IMG/VR virus record: IMGVR_UViG_3300033149_002836
Location: 1 to 46,811 of that record
Length of the DNA: 46,811 nt
Source of the DNA: a virus
Strand: one strand, 5' to 3'
Position 1 is the first letter of the stretch. Each line of letters opens with the position of its first letter. Positions 14,422-21,406 of this stretch are shown one piece after another. The translations under genes and the position numbers were made by a program. Under the pieces are notes generated by a model. It had not been told where the DNA came from and did not search any database. It saw only the letters and a list, made by a program, of their open reading frames with translations.

Positions 14422-14961
14422 TCAAAACTTAACATACTTCAATACTTCGCCCGGCTTAAGCTCGCCCGCCAGAATCTTCTTAATAACCTCATTCTCTTTC
14501 GGAGTCTGCCCAACAGCCTCAGCATCCTTCTTAACATCCACAACTCTAGGCGCAGGCTTCCCCGGCTTCCCCTTCTCATAGGGAGCTTCAGCCACGTCCG
14601 AAGTATCCTCAACATTTACCTCTTCGCCAACAGCTTCAGGCTCATCCTCAGCTAGCTTAGCCGTATCGTCGGCTTCCTGATTAGCCTCAGCCGCAGCCTC
14701 AACACCAACATCAACTTGCTTCTCAATCCAACTCTTAACCGCATTAAGAGTCTCGGCAAGACCGCGCTGAGCCTCATTCCCCGCAGAAATCGCAGTAGCC
14801 AAATCCTTAACAGCATCCTGAAGGTCAGCGAGAGCCTTAAATATCGTATCGATCTTCTCCTCAATCCCACCGCCCTCAGCGGGAGCCTCAGACTCTTCCT
14901 CAGCCGGAGCCTCGGCCTCTTCCGCTGGAGCCTCTTCATCTTGCTTCCTAACATCCTTCAT
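14422..14961 (-). CDS. Scaffold-like acidic coiled-coil protein
   Basis: A 179-residue protein with an N-terminal Glu/Ala/Pro repeat tract (EEAEAPAEE-type units), a central coiled coil (KIDTIFKALADLQDAVKDLATAI) and a second acidic tract, ending in a conserved-looking KPGEVLKYVKF. High acidity, coiled coil and position between protease and capsid genes are the usual properties of scaffolding proteins, which guide prohead assembly and are then cleaved or expelled. The YVKF end also occurs inside the protease (see findings). Confidence 0.72.
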   Translation of the reverse strand: MKDVRKQDEEAPAEEAEAPAEEESEAPAEGGGIEEKIDTIFKALADLQDAVKDLATAISAGNEAQRGLAETLNAVKSWIEKQVDVGVEAAAEANQEADDTAKLAEDEPEAVGEEVNVEDTSDVAEAPYEKGKPGKPAPRVVDVKKDAEAVGQTPKENEVIKKILAGELKPGEVLKYVKF

Positions 14962-14992
14962 AAAGCATCACACTCCATATATCGCACCGCAG

Positions 14993-15012
14993 CCTTAAAA
15001 ATATTACCTTAC
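14993..15012 (-). promoter_or_regulatory. Proximal TATA promoter for capsid operon
   Basis: The minus strand reads GTAAGGTAATATTTTTAAGG, 33 bp before ATG 14961. A second box lies at 15026-15041, so the scaffold-capsid genes probably have tandem promoters. Confidence 0.6.
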
Positions 15013-15018
15013 TGTAAG
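15008..15018. promoter_or_regulatory. Palindrome CTTACTGTAAG between tandem promoters
   Basis: A perfect 5+1+5 inverted repeat overlaps the BRE side of the proximal promoter and lies just downstream of the distal one. Its placement fits an operator for a dimeric regulator such as the RHH protein; it is short, so chance occurrence is possible. Confidence 0.35.
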
Positions 15019-15025
15019 CATCCCA

Positions 15026-15041
15026 CCATATAAATCTTTCC
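15026..15041 (-). promoter_or_regulatory. Distal TATA promoter for capsid operon
   Basis: The minus strand reads GGAAAGATTTATATGG, at the extreme 3' end of the protease gene. Initiation near 15003 would read through the palindrome. Confidence 0.55.
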
Positions 15042-15043
15042 AT

Positions 15044-16324
15044 TTACTCACTTTCACCGAGCTTCGCTTGAAGAGAACCACAGATACGCTTAGCAGACTC
15101 ATCGTTATAGCCCTGAGACTTCATATCCCTAACACAATCATCAAAACTCTGCCACTTACCGAAGGGCTTTCGAACATCCCTAAGAGCCTTCTTAAGATCG
15201 ATCCGCGACTTCAAAAACTTGACATAATTAGCAGTCTTTTCAAATTGTTTCCTCACATCGCTCGCCAGCTTCCGAACCTCACTCGAAATCGACTCTGCCT
15301 CAGAACCCTTATCGCCCGGAATCTTCCCGGCCTTCCGACCAATATACGCACAGAGCTTCCTCGCCCTCTCCTCAGAGAGGCCCTTACCGCCAACCTTCGG
15401 AGAAGCCATAGCCCATCTAACACAGCCCTCGAATCCGCCCTTAAACGAGCCGTCCGGATTGATCCACCGCGACCGATCCTTATGAACCTCAAGCTCTTTC
15501 AAAGCCTCTTCAACCTCAGACTCATCGACATAGCCCTTAATCTTTCCAGCCTTCCGACCGATATAGGCGCACAAAGCCCTAGCCCGCTCCTCAGAGTCAA
15601 GACCATAGCCGCCCTCACTCTTCGGAGCCATAGCCCACTCGACACAGCCCTCAAAGCCATTCTTAAACGTTCCATCGGGATTAATCCACTTCGACCGATC
15701 CTTATGCACATCGAGAAGCTCAACCGCTTTCTCGAAATCATCCGGAGTCGAAGCATCTTCAAGCTCTTCAGCCCGCTTCTCCGGAATCTTCTCAGCCTCA
15801 CTCTCAAGCTCATTCATAGCGGCATCCCCCTTCGCAACATAATTCACTTCATCGACAAGAGCTAGAGGATTCGCTGGCTCCTCAACAACACTCACTTCCA
15901 TAAGAGAAAGATCACGGAGAATACCGACCTCTTTAGGCAGCCCCGTCGAATCGTCCTTAAGGACTTTCTTCTCCTCACGCGCAGTCGCACCGATAGAAAA
16001 GCCCGTAAGCTCACCCTTCTTAATCTTCTCCCAAACAATATCATCCACCGGATAATCGCTGAAAATCTTAGCAATGAAATGAATACCGAGAGCCTTCGTA
16101 TCCGGATGCTCTTTCACTTCCCATTGCAAAATCTTACCGACGGGCTTGTTAGAATGACCATAGATGATATGACCGCCCCGATCCATCAACGTCAACATCG
16201 ACCGCTTCAACTCTGAAACCGGAACAATATCACCCTCTTTATCCAAAACGCTAACAGAAGCCCAACCACTAACAAGCCTCTTATCTTCATCCTTAATTTC
16301 AATCTGACGTGGCTTACCGCTCAT
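15044..16324 (-). CDS. Prohead maturation protease (S78-like) with triplicated Cys modules
   Basis: A 426-residue protein. Residues 1-165 are the serine protease: GHIIYGHSNKPVG (H57), ELTGFSIGA (S110) and LMEVSVVEEPANP, the herpesvirus-like/HK97 prohead protease signature. It cleaves scaffold and capsid proteins during maturation. Residues 207-263 and 281-337 are two near-identical modules (HKDRSRWINPDG, GFEGCV-WAM, SEERAR-LCAYIGRKAGKI); a third diverged copy lies at 387-423 (FGKWQSFDDCVRDM, SAKRICG). Each carries a paired cysteine. Cys-pair tails of the third type are known behind phage proteases, but three copies are unusual. ATG 16322-16324 follows GGGGGAG; an upstream TTG is less likely. 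Confidence 0.88.
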   Translation of the reverse strand: MSGKPRQIEIKDEDKRLVSGWASVSVLDKEGDIVPVSELKRSMLTLMDRGGHIIYGHSNKPVGKILQWEVKEHPDTKALGIHFIAKIFSDYPVDDIVWEKIKKGELTGFSIGATAREEKKVLKDDSTGLPKEVGILRDLSLMEVSVVEEPANPLALVDEVNYVAKGDAAMNELESEAEKIPEKRAEELEDASTPDDFEKAVELLDVHKDRSKWINPDGTFKNGFEGCVEWAMAPKSEGGYGLDSEERARALCAYIGRKAGKIKGYVDESEVEEALKELEVHKDRSRWINPDGSFKGGFEGCVRWAMASPKVGGKGLSEERARKLCAYIGRKAGKIPGDKGSEAESISSEVRKLASDVRKQFEKTANYVKFLKSRIDLKKALRDVRKPFGKWQSFDDCVRDMKSQGYNDESAKRICGSLQAKLGESE

Positions 16325-16353
16325 AAACAACTCCCCCAAATCATTACACAGAG

Positions 16354-16370
16354 CTAAATATATATCTTTC
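16354..16370 (-). promoter_or_regulatory. TATA promoter for the protease gene
   Basis: The minus strand reads GAAAGATATATATTTAG, 30 bp before ATG 16324, ending beside the stop codon of the next gene upstream. Confidence 0.6.
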
Positions 16371-16372
16371 GT

Positions 16373-16687
16373 CTAGCCAAACTGAGGCCGAATCACAATC
16401 TTGAAATCTCTATCCTTCGCTGGAAACGTCTGAACCTTCCCATCAGAATACGTCACTTCAAACTCGCCGTAATAAACCCCGGCAGTATCCGTATCGCCCG
16501 ACTGCCAATCATAACGAACCTGACTAGTCGAAGGCAGCACCACACAGACAGCCCGATCAACCTTCTTATTCCCCGAAGAATCAACCATCGTGAAAACCGC
16601 AGAGGCCCCCGTAAGATCGGCAGCATTCACTAGAGTCGCCAGAATACTCGGCCTAGTATCATTCTGCACAATCGTAATACTCGGCAT
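16373..16687 (-). CDS. Beta-sandwich minor virion protein
   Basis: A 104-residue protein starting at ATG 16685-16687 behind GAGGG. The pattern of strands (ITIVQNDTRPSI, ASAVFTMVDSSGN, GVYYGEFEVTY, DFKIVIRP) resembles the Ig-like N-terminal domains of phage baseplate proteins such as BppU, where the DGKVQTFP turn is typical. Likely attached to the repeat fibre or neighbouring 211-residue protein. Confidence 0.65.
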   Translation of the reverse strand: MPSITIVQNDTRPSILATLVNAADLTGASAVFTMVDSSGNKKVDRAVCVVLPSTSQVRYDWQSGDTDTAGVYYGEFEVTYSDGKVQTFPAKDRDFKIVIRPQFG

Positions 16688-16710
16688 AACTGAAGCCCTC
16701 AATCAGCCGC

Positions 16711-17346
16711 TTACGATCCCTGCTTAATTTGAATCTTCCACGTCACCTGAAGAGAGTCACCGCTATCCCAATTAAGATTCAAAGCTGAAAACGTCTGCCG
16801 ACAGAGAAGCGTTCCATCGCTCGAAGCGTTAAGAACACCACTCTCCGTCACCGCACTAGACCCGGTAAGACCGTCACTCGAAGAAAACGTCGCCTGAAGC
16901 TGAGCCGTATCATTTGTTACCGTAGTAGTAACTCTAGACCCCGTTCCAGCCTTCCGCTTAATCTCCGTCTCCAGAGCCGTATCGGAAGCCGAAAACGCAG
17001 TAGTCCCCGTCCCGATAGCAACATAATCAAAAGCCGATCCACCGACATCCGCAAGAAGCAAGCCCGCAACCTCTGCAAAGCCAGCATTAGTAATCCCATT
17101 CTTAGACCAGCCGCTATCCCGCTCTTCAACAACCTCTCCATTCGCATTAAGCTTCTTAATAGTCAGCCTATCATAGATATGCATCGGCTCTTTCTCTCCA
17201 CCACTCATATTTCCACCACCATTCTCAATCAGAGAGATCAACTGAGCATAGCTAACGCCCAATTGACGCGCCTTATCAATCACTTCTAGCACATTTATAC
17301 CGACCTTTGCAAGCCCCGCCTTCAAATCTTTTTCGCTTATCTCCAT
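16711..17346 (-). CDS. Tail/fibre-associated structural protein
   Basis: A 211-residue protein. After a helical N-terminus (50 residues), the body has the pattern ITNAGFAEVAGLLLADVGG, FDYVAIGTGTTAFSASDTAL, many Thr/Ser strands and an NWDSGDSLQVTWKIQI end, which is recurrent in phage minor tail and fibre proteins. Placed behind its own promoter and directly downstream of the repeat fibre, so a fibre tip or chaperone-like role is plausible. ATG 17344-17346. Confidence 0.7.
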   Translation of the reverse strand: MEISEKDLKAGLAKVGINVLEVIDKARQLGVSYAQLISLIENGGGNMSGGEKEPMHIYDRLTIKKLNANGEVVEERDSGWSKNGITNAGFAEVAGLLLADVGGSAFDYVAIGTGTTAFSASDTALETEIKRKAGTGSRVTTTVTNDTAQLQATFSSSDGLTGSSAVTESGVLNASSDGTLLCRQTFSALNLNWDSGDSLQVTWKIQIKQGS

Positions 17347-17375
17347 GGAAACACCATTAAGCTAATGACACCGCC

Positions 17376-17391
17376 AAATTTAAATATTACC
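17376..17391 (-). promoter_or_regulatory. TATA promoter for the 211-residue virion protein
   Basis: The minus strand reads GGTAATATTTAAATTT, 30 bp before ATG 17346 and touching the stop codon of the giant fibre gene. Confidence 0.6.
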
Positions 17392-17392
17392 T

Positions 17393-20300
17393 TTATTCGC
17401 CGAAGAGCCTGACAGAAACCGAAGCCCCCTCAAGCTCAACATCCGTCGAAGCCCCCTCAATATCGACACCGCTCGAAGCCCCCTCAAGCTCAACCAATCC
17501 AAGCGAATACGCTACAACCTCACCGACCGCACCGAGAAGCCGCACCGCAGCAGTAACCATCACCGCAACAATATGAAGCGGAGTAGCCGAATCGAGAAGG
17601 CCGATAATATCGCTCCAAGTAGCCGCAGCACCGCGAGACAACACATCCGAAACACCAATCGAATCCCACCGAGACACAAGCCCCGCCTTCAAGATCGAGT
17701 CAGACGCAGCAAGAAGCTCCGCCAAAACCCGCGACAATCCGCTGAAAGACACATCGCTAAGACCAATCGAATCAGACAGAACACTCCCCGCAGAAAGCCG
17801 CCTAGAATCCGACACACCGATATAATCCACCAGAGAAGCCACACAACCCCTAACAGAAATATCAACCAGCCCAACAGACTCAACAAACTCCCTAACCAGA
17901 GAAACAACACTCCCAAAAGAATCCGCCATAGAAACAGAATCATAAATCCTCTTATCCGCATCCCGAATCTCTAAATCGATTAAATCGATATAATCGGAAA
18001 GAATCGATACCGAACTCTTCGCAATAGAATCAGCAATACCTAGAAGCTCCAGAAGCGACGCAACCCTATTCACAATCCTCGAATAGGCATCCAACAATCC
18101 GACAGAATCAGACAGAAAGACCGAGCCGCCCCTAGACACACCGTCCAGCAAGCCGACCGAATCGACAAAGACCCTCACCGCATCCCAAATCCAACTCAGA
18201 GAATCCGACACCGCGACAAACTCCAACCGCCGCATCTCCGCAATCTTCGAAACAGCATCCGAAGCATCAACCCGATCAACCAGAGACCGAGACAAAAACT
18301 TCGCAAAATAATCCATAGCACCTAGCCTATCAGACAGAAAAATCGATGAAAATGAAACAAGCCCATCTAAAGCTCCAATCGAGTCAAACAAGCTCTCTCC
18401 AGCCTTCTTCAGAACACTATCCGACACTCCAATAGACTCTAACAAAGTCTGAAGATATGTGAAAATCGCCGAAATAGAGTCGGAGAGATCGATATTCTCA
18501 TCCAACAACTTTGATGACGCAGAGAAGGTCGAATCCGCAATCCCAACACTCTCCGAAAAAGCCCGAATAATCGACAGCACCGAGCCAAACGAATCCGACA
18601 ACCCAACAAACTCAGCCCTAAAAACCGCCAAATCCAAGAAAATCGAATCCGACACATCAACCTCATCGCTCAGAAACTTATCCGCCAAAACCGACGAAAC
18701 ATCCGAAACACCAACAGACTCGACAAAACGCCTAAAGATCGAAGAAACCGATCCAAACGAATCAACAACCCCAATATTCTCCCACAAAGACTTCTCCGCC
18801 AAAGCCAAAGACGTATCAGACACACCGATACTCTCACTCAAAAACCTGAAAGCCTCAAAAACCGACCTGAAAGAATCAGCAAGTCCAACACCATCAACCA
18901 AAGCCTTCGCTGCCAAAACCGGAACAACATCCGAAAGCCCAATACTCTCCCCGAAAAGCCTAGACAGCGACACCGAAGAGAAATCAGAAACACCGACGCT
19001 CTCAGCAAACGTCCTGACAAACGATAAGATAGATGAAACCGTATCCGAAACACCAAGACACTCCTCAAAGCCCCTACCCACCGAAGCCGACGGAGAATCC
19101 GAAAGACCGACCTTCTCAAGCAAAGCCCGAACAAACGACAAGATAGACGAAACCGAATCCGAAAGACCAATCTCCTCAGCCAGAGGCTTACCTGACAAAA
19201 CCAACGAAGAATCAGAAACACCGACAGCATCACTCAAAAGCCGAATAATCGCCAAACTCGACAAAACCGAATCAGAAACACCGATACTCTCAACCAAAGC
19301 TCGAACAATCGACAAAACTGACTCAAACGAATCAGAAAGACCAACACACTCAAACTGCAACTTAGCCGCCAAACTCCGAATCGAATCAGAAACCGCAACC
19401 GAATCGCTCCGAACAACCGACCCGCCTAAAGATTGAGAATCCGACAGAGCAAGCAAATTCGACCACACAACAGAAGAGAAAAAGAATCTCATATCGTCTA
19501 AGCCTAAAGCATCCACCTTCATAGCAGACATATACAACCGCCTAGCATCAAGCATCCCCAAAACATCTACCTTAGAAAGAGACGAAAGCGACTGCCTAGA
19601 ATCCGACAAGCCCAAAACATCTGAAAGCGTTAAATATGTCACAGCAACCTCTTCCGACCCCCAACTACCGTGCGAAGGCTCTGGATCAGCATACTTCCGC
19701 ACCGCTACCCAATACCAGCGATCCGTCTCGTAGCCGTCGCCACCGCTACCCGTCCCCCAATGATTATTGAATAGGCGAATAGCATAATCGCTATTAGAAT
19801 CCCACGTCCATCCCTGCGAATATGTGTGAGTCACTTGTCTATGAACATCAGTAACCGTATCATAGAAATCCACATAGAGACTGCCATCAGTAGCCCTCAT
19901 CGTAATCTCATGTAGATTATTCTTATTGAGCAGAAAACCCGTTATCCGCGTATATGCACCAGAACCCTGATACATCTCATAAGCTTGAATCTGATTTGTG
20001 TCAGCATCAATAGGAGTCCCACTTAACCAACTAGTCTCATCTACAAGTTTAATTTGCAATGACAAATAGTTACCCCTATCCCAATGCTGCGTAATCACAG
20101 CTTCAGCCAAAACCTCAACTTCTTGTCCCGCAAATGTATCGAGAGACCTTACAACCTCTTCATAATCCCTAGAACCATCCTCGGTTTGAATCTGCAAATA
20201 GCCATCCGTCTCGGAAACCGAGCCATTAGCAACATCTTCAGTCCAGCGATCGCTCCATGATCCATCTTCAAAATCGTCAAAAACAAGAAACGTATTGAAC

Positions 20301-20638
20301 CCATTGCTAGTAGTAGTAGCATCGCTCTTCCCATAGTAGATATAAATCGTGGTTGAGTCTGGACTAGCCGGGATATTCGGAATCTCAACCCAAAACGTGG
20401 CAGTAGAACCATCGTATTCCTTCAACCAATAATCGAGAAGCGTCTCACCATCCGAAGCTGTAAATCTTATGTCTCCAAAGTCAGTCCTACACTTCGTCCC
20501 GACATAGACATTCTCATCGTCATCCGTCCCCGACGATCTATGAACAACAATCCGCACCTGATAATCACTAACCGCCCCCGCAGTAGAGCCATTAATAGAA
20601 TGAGACTTCCGATATTGCCAGCCGCTTAGCCACGCCAT
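17393..20638 (-). CDS. Giant repeat fibre with DUF2341 and lectin-like domains
   Basis: A 1081-residue protein. Residues 1-110 are a DUF2341-type domain (YQVRIVVH, GDIRFTASDG, LLDYWLKEYDG, IYIYYGKSDAT). Residues 115-325 look like a concanavalin/LamG fold (DDFEDGSWSDRW, LHEITMRATDGSLYVDFYD). Then about 37 tandem units (near residues 335-1025), each starting [VI]G[VL]SDS, run without interruption and are either 18 or 20 residues long. The C-terminus has three 9-residue ELEGASxxV units and ends VRLFGE. This is probably the receptor-binding fibre or spike: lectin-like head plus solenoid shaft. It is not a membrane protein despite hydrophobic repeats. ATG 20636-20638. Confidence 0.82.
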   Translation of the reverse strand: MAWLSGWQYRKSHSINGSTAGAVSDYQVRIVVHRSSGTDDDENVYVGTKCRTDFGDIRFTASDGETLLDYWLKEYDGSTATFWVEIPNIPASPDSTTIYIYYGKSDATTTSNGFNTFLVFDDFEDGSWSDRWTEDVANGSVSETDGYLQIQTEDGSRDYEEVVRSLDTFAGQEVEVLAEAVITQHWDRGNYLSLQIKLVDETSWLSGTPIDADTNQIQAYEMYQGSGAYTRITGFLLNKNNLHEITMRATDGSLYVDFYDTVTDVHRQVTHTYSQGWTWDSNSDYAIRLFNNHWGTGSGGDGYETDRWYWVAVRKYADPEPSHGSWGSEEVAVTYLTLSDVLGLSDSRQSLSSLSKVDVLGMLDARRLYMSAMKVDALGLDDMRFFFSSVVWSNLLALSDSQSLGGSVVRSDSVAVSDSIRSLAAKLQFECVGLSDSFESVLSIVRALVESIGVSDSVLSSLAIIRLLSDAVGVSDSSLVLSGKPLAEEIGLSDSVSSILSFVRALLEKVGLSDSPSASVGRGFEECLGVSDTVSSILSFVRTFAESVGVSDFSSVSLSRLFGESIGLSDVVPVLAAKALVDGVGLADSFRSVFEAFRFLSESIGVSDTSLALAEKSLWENIGVVDSFGSVSSIFRRFVESVGVSDVSSVLADKFLSDEVDVSDSIFLDLAVFRAEFVGLSDSFGSVLSIIRAFSESVGIADSTFSASSKLLDENIDLSDSISAIFTYLQTLLESIGVSDSVLKKAGESLFDSIGALDGLVSFSSIFLSDRLGAMDYFAKFLSRSLVDRVDASDAVSKIAEMRRLEFVAVSDSLSWIWDAVRVFVDSVGLLDGVSRGGSVFLSDSVGLLDAYSRIVNRVASLLELLGIADSIAKSSVSILSDYIDLIDLEIRDADKRIYDSVSMADSFGSVVSLVREFVESVGLVDISVRGCVASLVDYIGVSDSRRLSAGSVLSDSIGLSDVSFSGLSRVLAELLAASDSILKAGLVSRWDSIGVSDVLSRGAAATWSDIIGLLDSATPLHIVAVMVTAAVRLLGAVGEVVAYSLGLVELEGASSGVDIEGASTDVELEGASVSVRLFGE
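17560..19640 (-). repeat. Tandem 54/60-bp coding repeats of the fibre
   Basis: Imperfect DNA repeats, each coding for one LSDS unit. On the plus strand they appear as recurring ATCCGACA/ATCAGAAACACC boxes. Units are 54 or 60 bp; neighbours often share long stretches (for example units with FGSVLSIIRA and SSILSFVRAL), so the array has grown by duplication and is likely to vary in copy number. Confidence 0.85.
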
Positions 20639-20649
20639 TCAATCGACCA

Positions 20650-21066
20650 TCACACAATTTCTCTAGAAGCAATCTTCCCATCCGAATCGAGATACAAAAG
20701 ATAAGACTTCCTAGAGACCGTGCCATCGCCATTATCTACAAAACCTCGAACAACCGCATATTTCCCCGCCCTGATAACATTAATAGACTCTGGAACAAGA
20801 AACAGCGACGCGGCAACCGACTTGACTTGATCCTCTAAAGGGTCAGAAGCCGTCTCCAAGCTCGGCCTAGAATCTTTGAAATAGGCAGCTTCCTGATCTG
20901 TCCCTTCATTCTCAACATATATACAAATCGCCACCTCTCGAATAAAATCATCTTGCTCCCTAATCCTAAGCCTATAAAACTTGTATGGCCCATGCTCCTC
21001 TATCAGAGAAACATCCGCTACCTTCGGATTCGACTGCAAACGTTCAACAAGCTCCGAAAGATTCAA
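20650..21066 (-). CDS. Hypothetical protein upstream of the repeat fibre
   Basis: A 138-residue alpha/beta protein with KVADVSLIEEHGPYKFYRLRI, VAICIYVENEG, a helix (LEDQVKSVAASLFLV) and a terminal strand set (KYAVVRGFVDNGDG, SYLLYLDSDG). Start is TTG 21064-21066 behind GGTGATTC, with a promoter at 21096-21113. It opens the fibre transcription unit. No family recognised; a minor virion protein is likely from location. Confidence 0.65.
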   Translation of the reverse strand: MNLSELVERLQSNPKVADVSLIEEHGPYKFYRLRIREQDDFIREVAICIYVENEGTDQEAAYFKDSRPSLETASDPLEDQVKSVAASLFLVPESINVIRAGKYAVVRGFVDNGDGTVSRKSYLLYLDSDGKIASREIV

Positions 21067-21095
21067 AGAATCACCACCACTAGCTAGCGTTCACA

Positions 21096-21113
21096 CTTAT
21101 TTAACTTTTACCC
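21096..21113 (-). promoter_or_regulatory. TATA-like promoter for the fibre unit
   Basis: The minus strand reads GGGTAAAAGTTAAATAAG, about 30 bp before the TTG start at 21066 and overlapping the stop of the zinc-ribbon gene. Confidence 0.5.
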
Positions 21114-21406
21114 ATCAAAACTCCCTCACGCACCAACCGATCCCCGCATCTCGGACAGACAAGATCGGTGCATGGAATCCCGGCTCGCTTCGCCACTCGA
21201 TAGCCACAACTCATACAAACACAGAAGCCGCCCGGCCCCTCATTATTCCCCGGCTTCGGCTCAGGCTTAGCTCTGCCGAGACCCATCTTCTCTAAATCCT
21301 CATCCCAAACAATCTTCGCCTTCTTTAGACGCTCCCGCCTCTTATGAAGCCAGCTTCCACCGAAGAGAACATCCTCGGTAAGCACCGCACCGTATTCATC
21401 ACTCAT
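21101..21406 (-). CDS. Zinc-ribbon protein
   Basis: A 101-residue protein whose second half reads FCVCMSCGYRVAKRAGIPCTDLVCPRCGDRLVRE: CMSCG and CPRCG form a classic four-cysteine zinc ribbon, with extra cysteines nearby. Similar C-terminal ribbons accompany head-morphogenesis proteins in archaeal proviruses. It overlaps the double-ART gene stop as ATGA (ATG 21404-21406), so both are co-translated. Could be a partner or chaperone of the ART protein; that is inference. Confidence 0.75.
   Translation of the reverse strand: MSDEYGAVLTEDVLFGGSWLHKRRERLKKAKIVWDEDLEKMGLGRAKPEPKPGNNEGPGGFCVCMSCGYRVAKRAGIPCTDLVCPRCGDRLVREGVLMGKS

Noticed and set aside
18459-19436. Plus-strand frame of 325 codons across the fibre repeats
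   Set aside because: It is the mirror of the LSDS repeats; the repeat unit has no stop in that frame. No ribosome site or promoter on the plus strand.
17560-19640. Regular 54/60-bp repeats resembling a CRISPR array
   Set aside because: The repeats are in-frame coding units with degenerate, protein-conserved sequence and no constant repeat/unique spacer structure.
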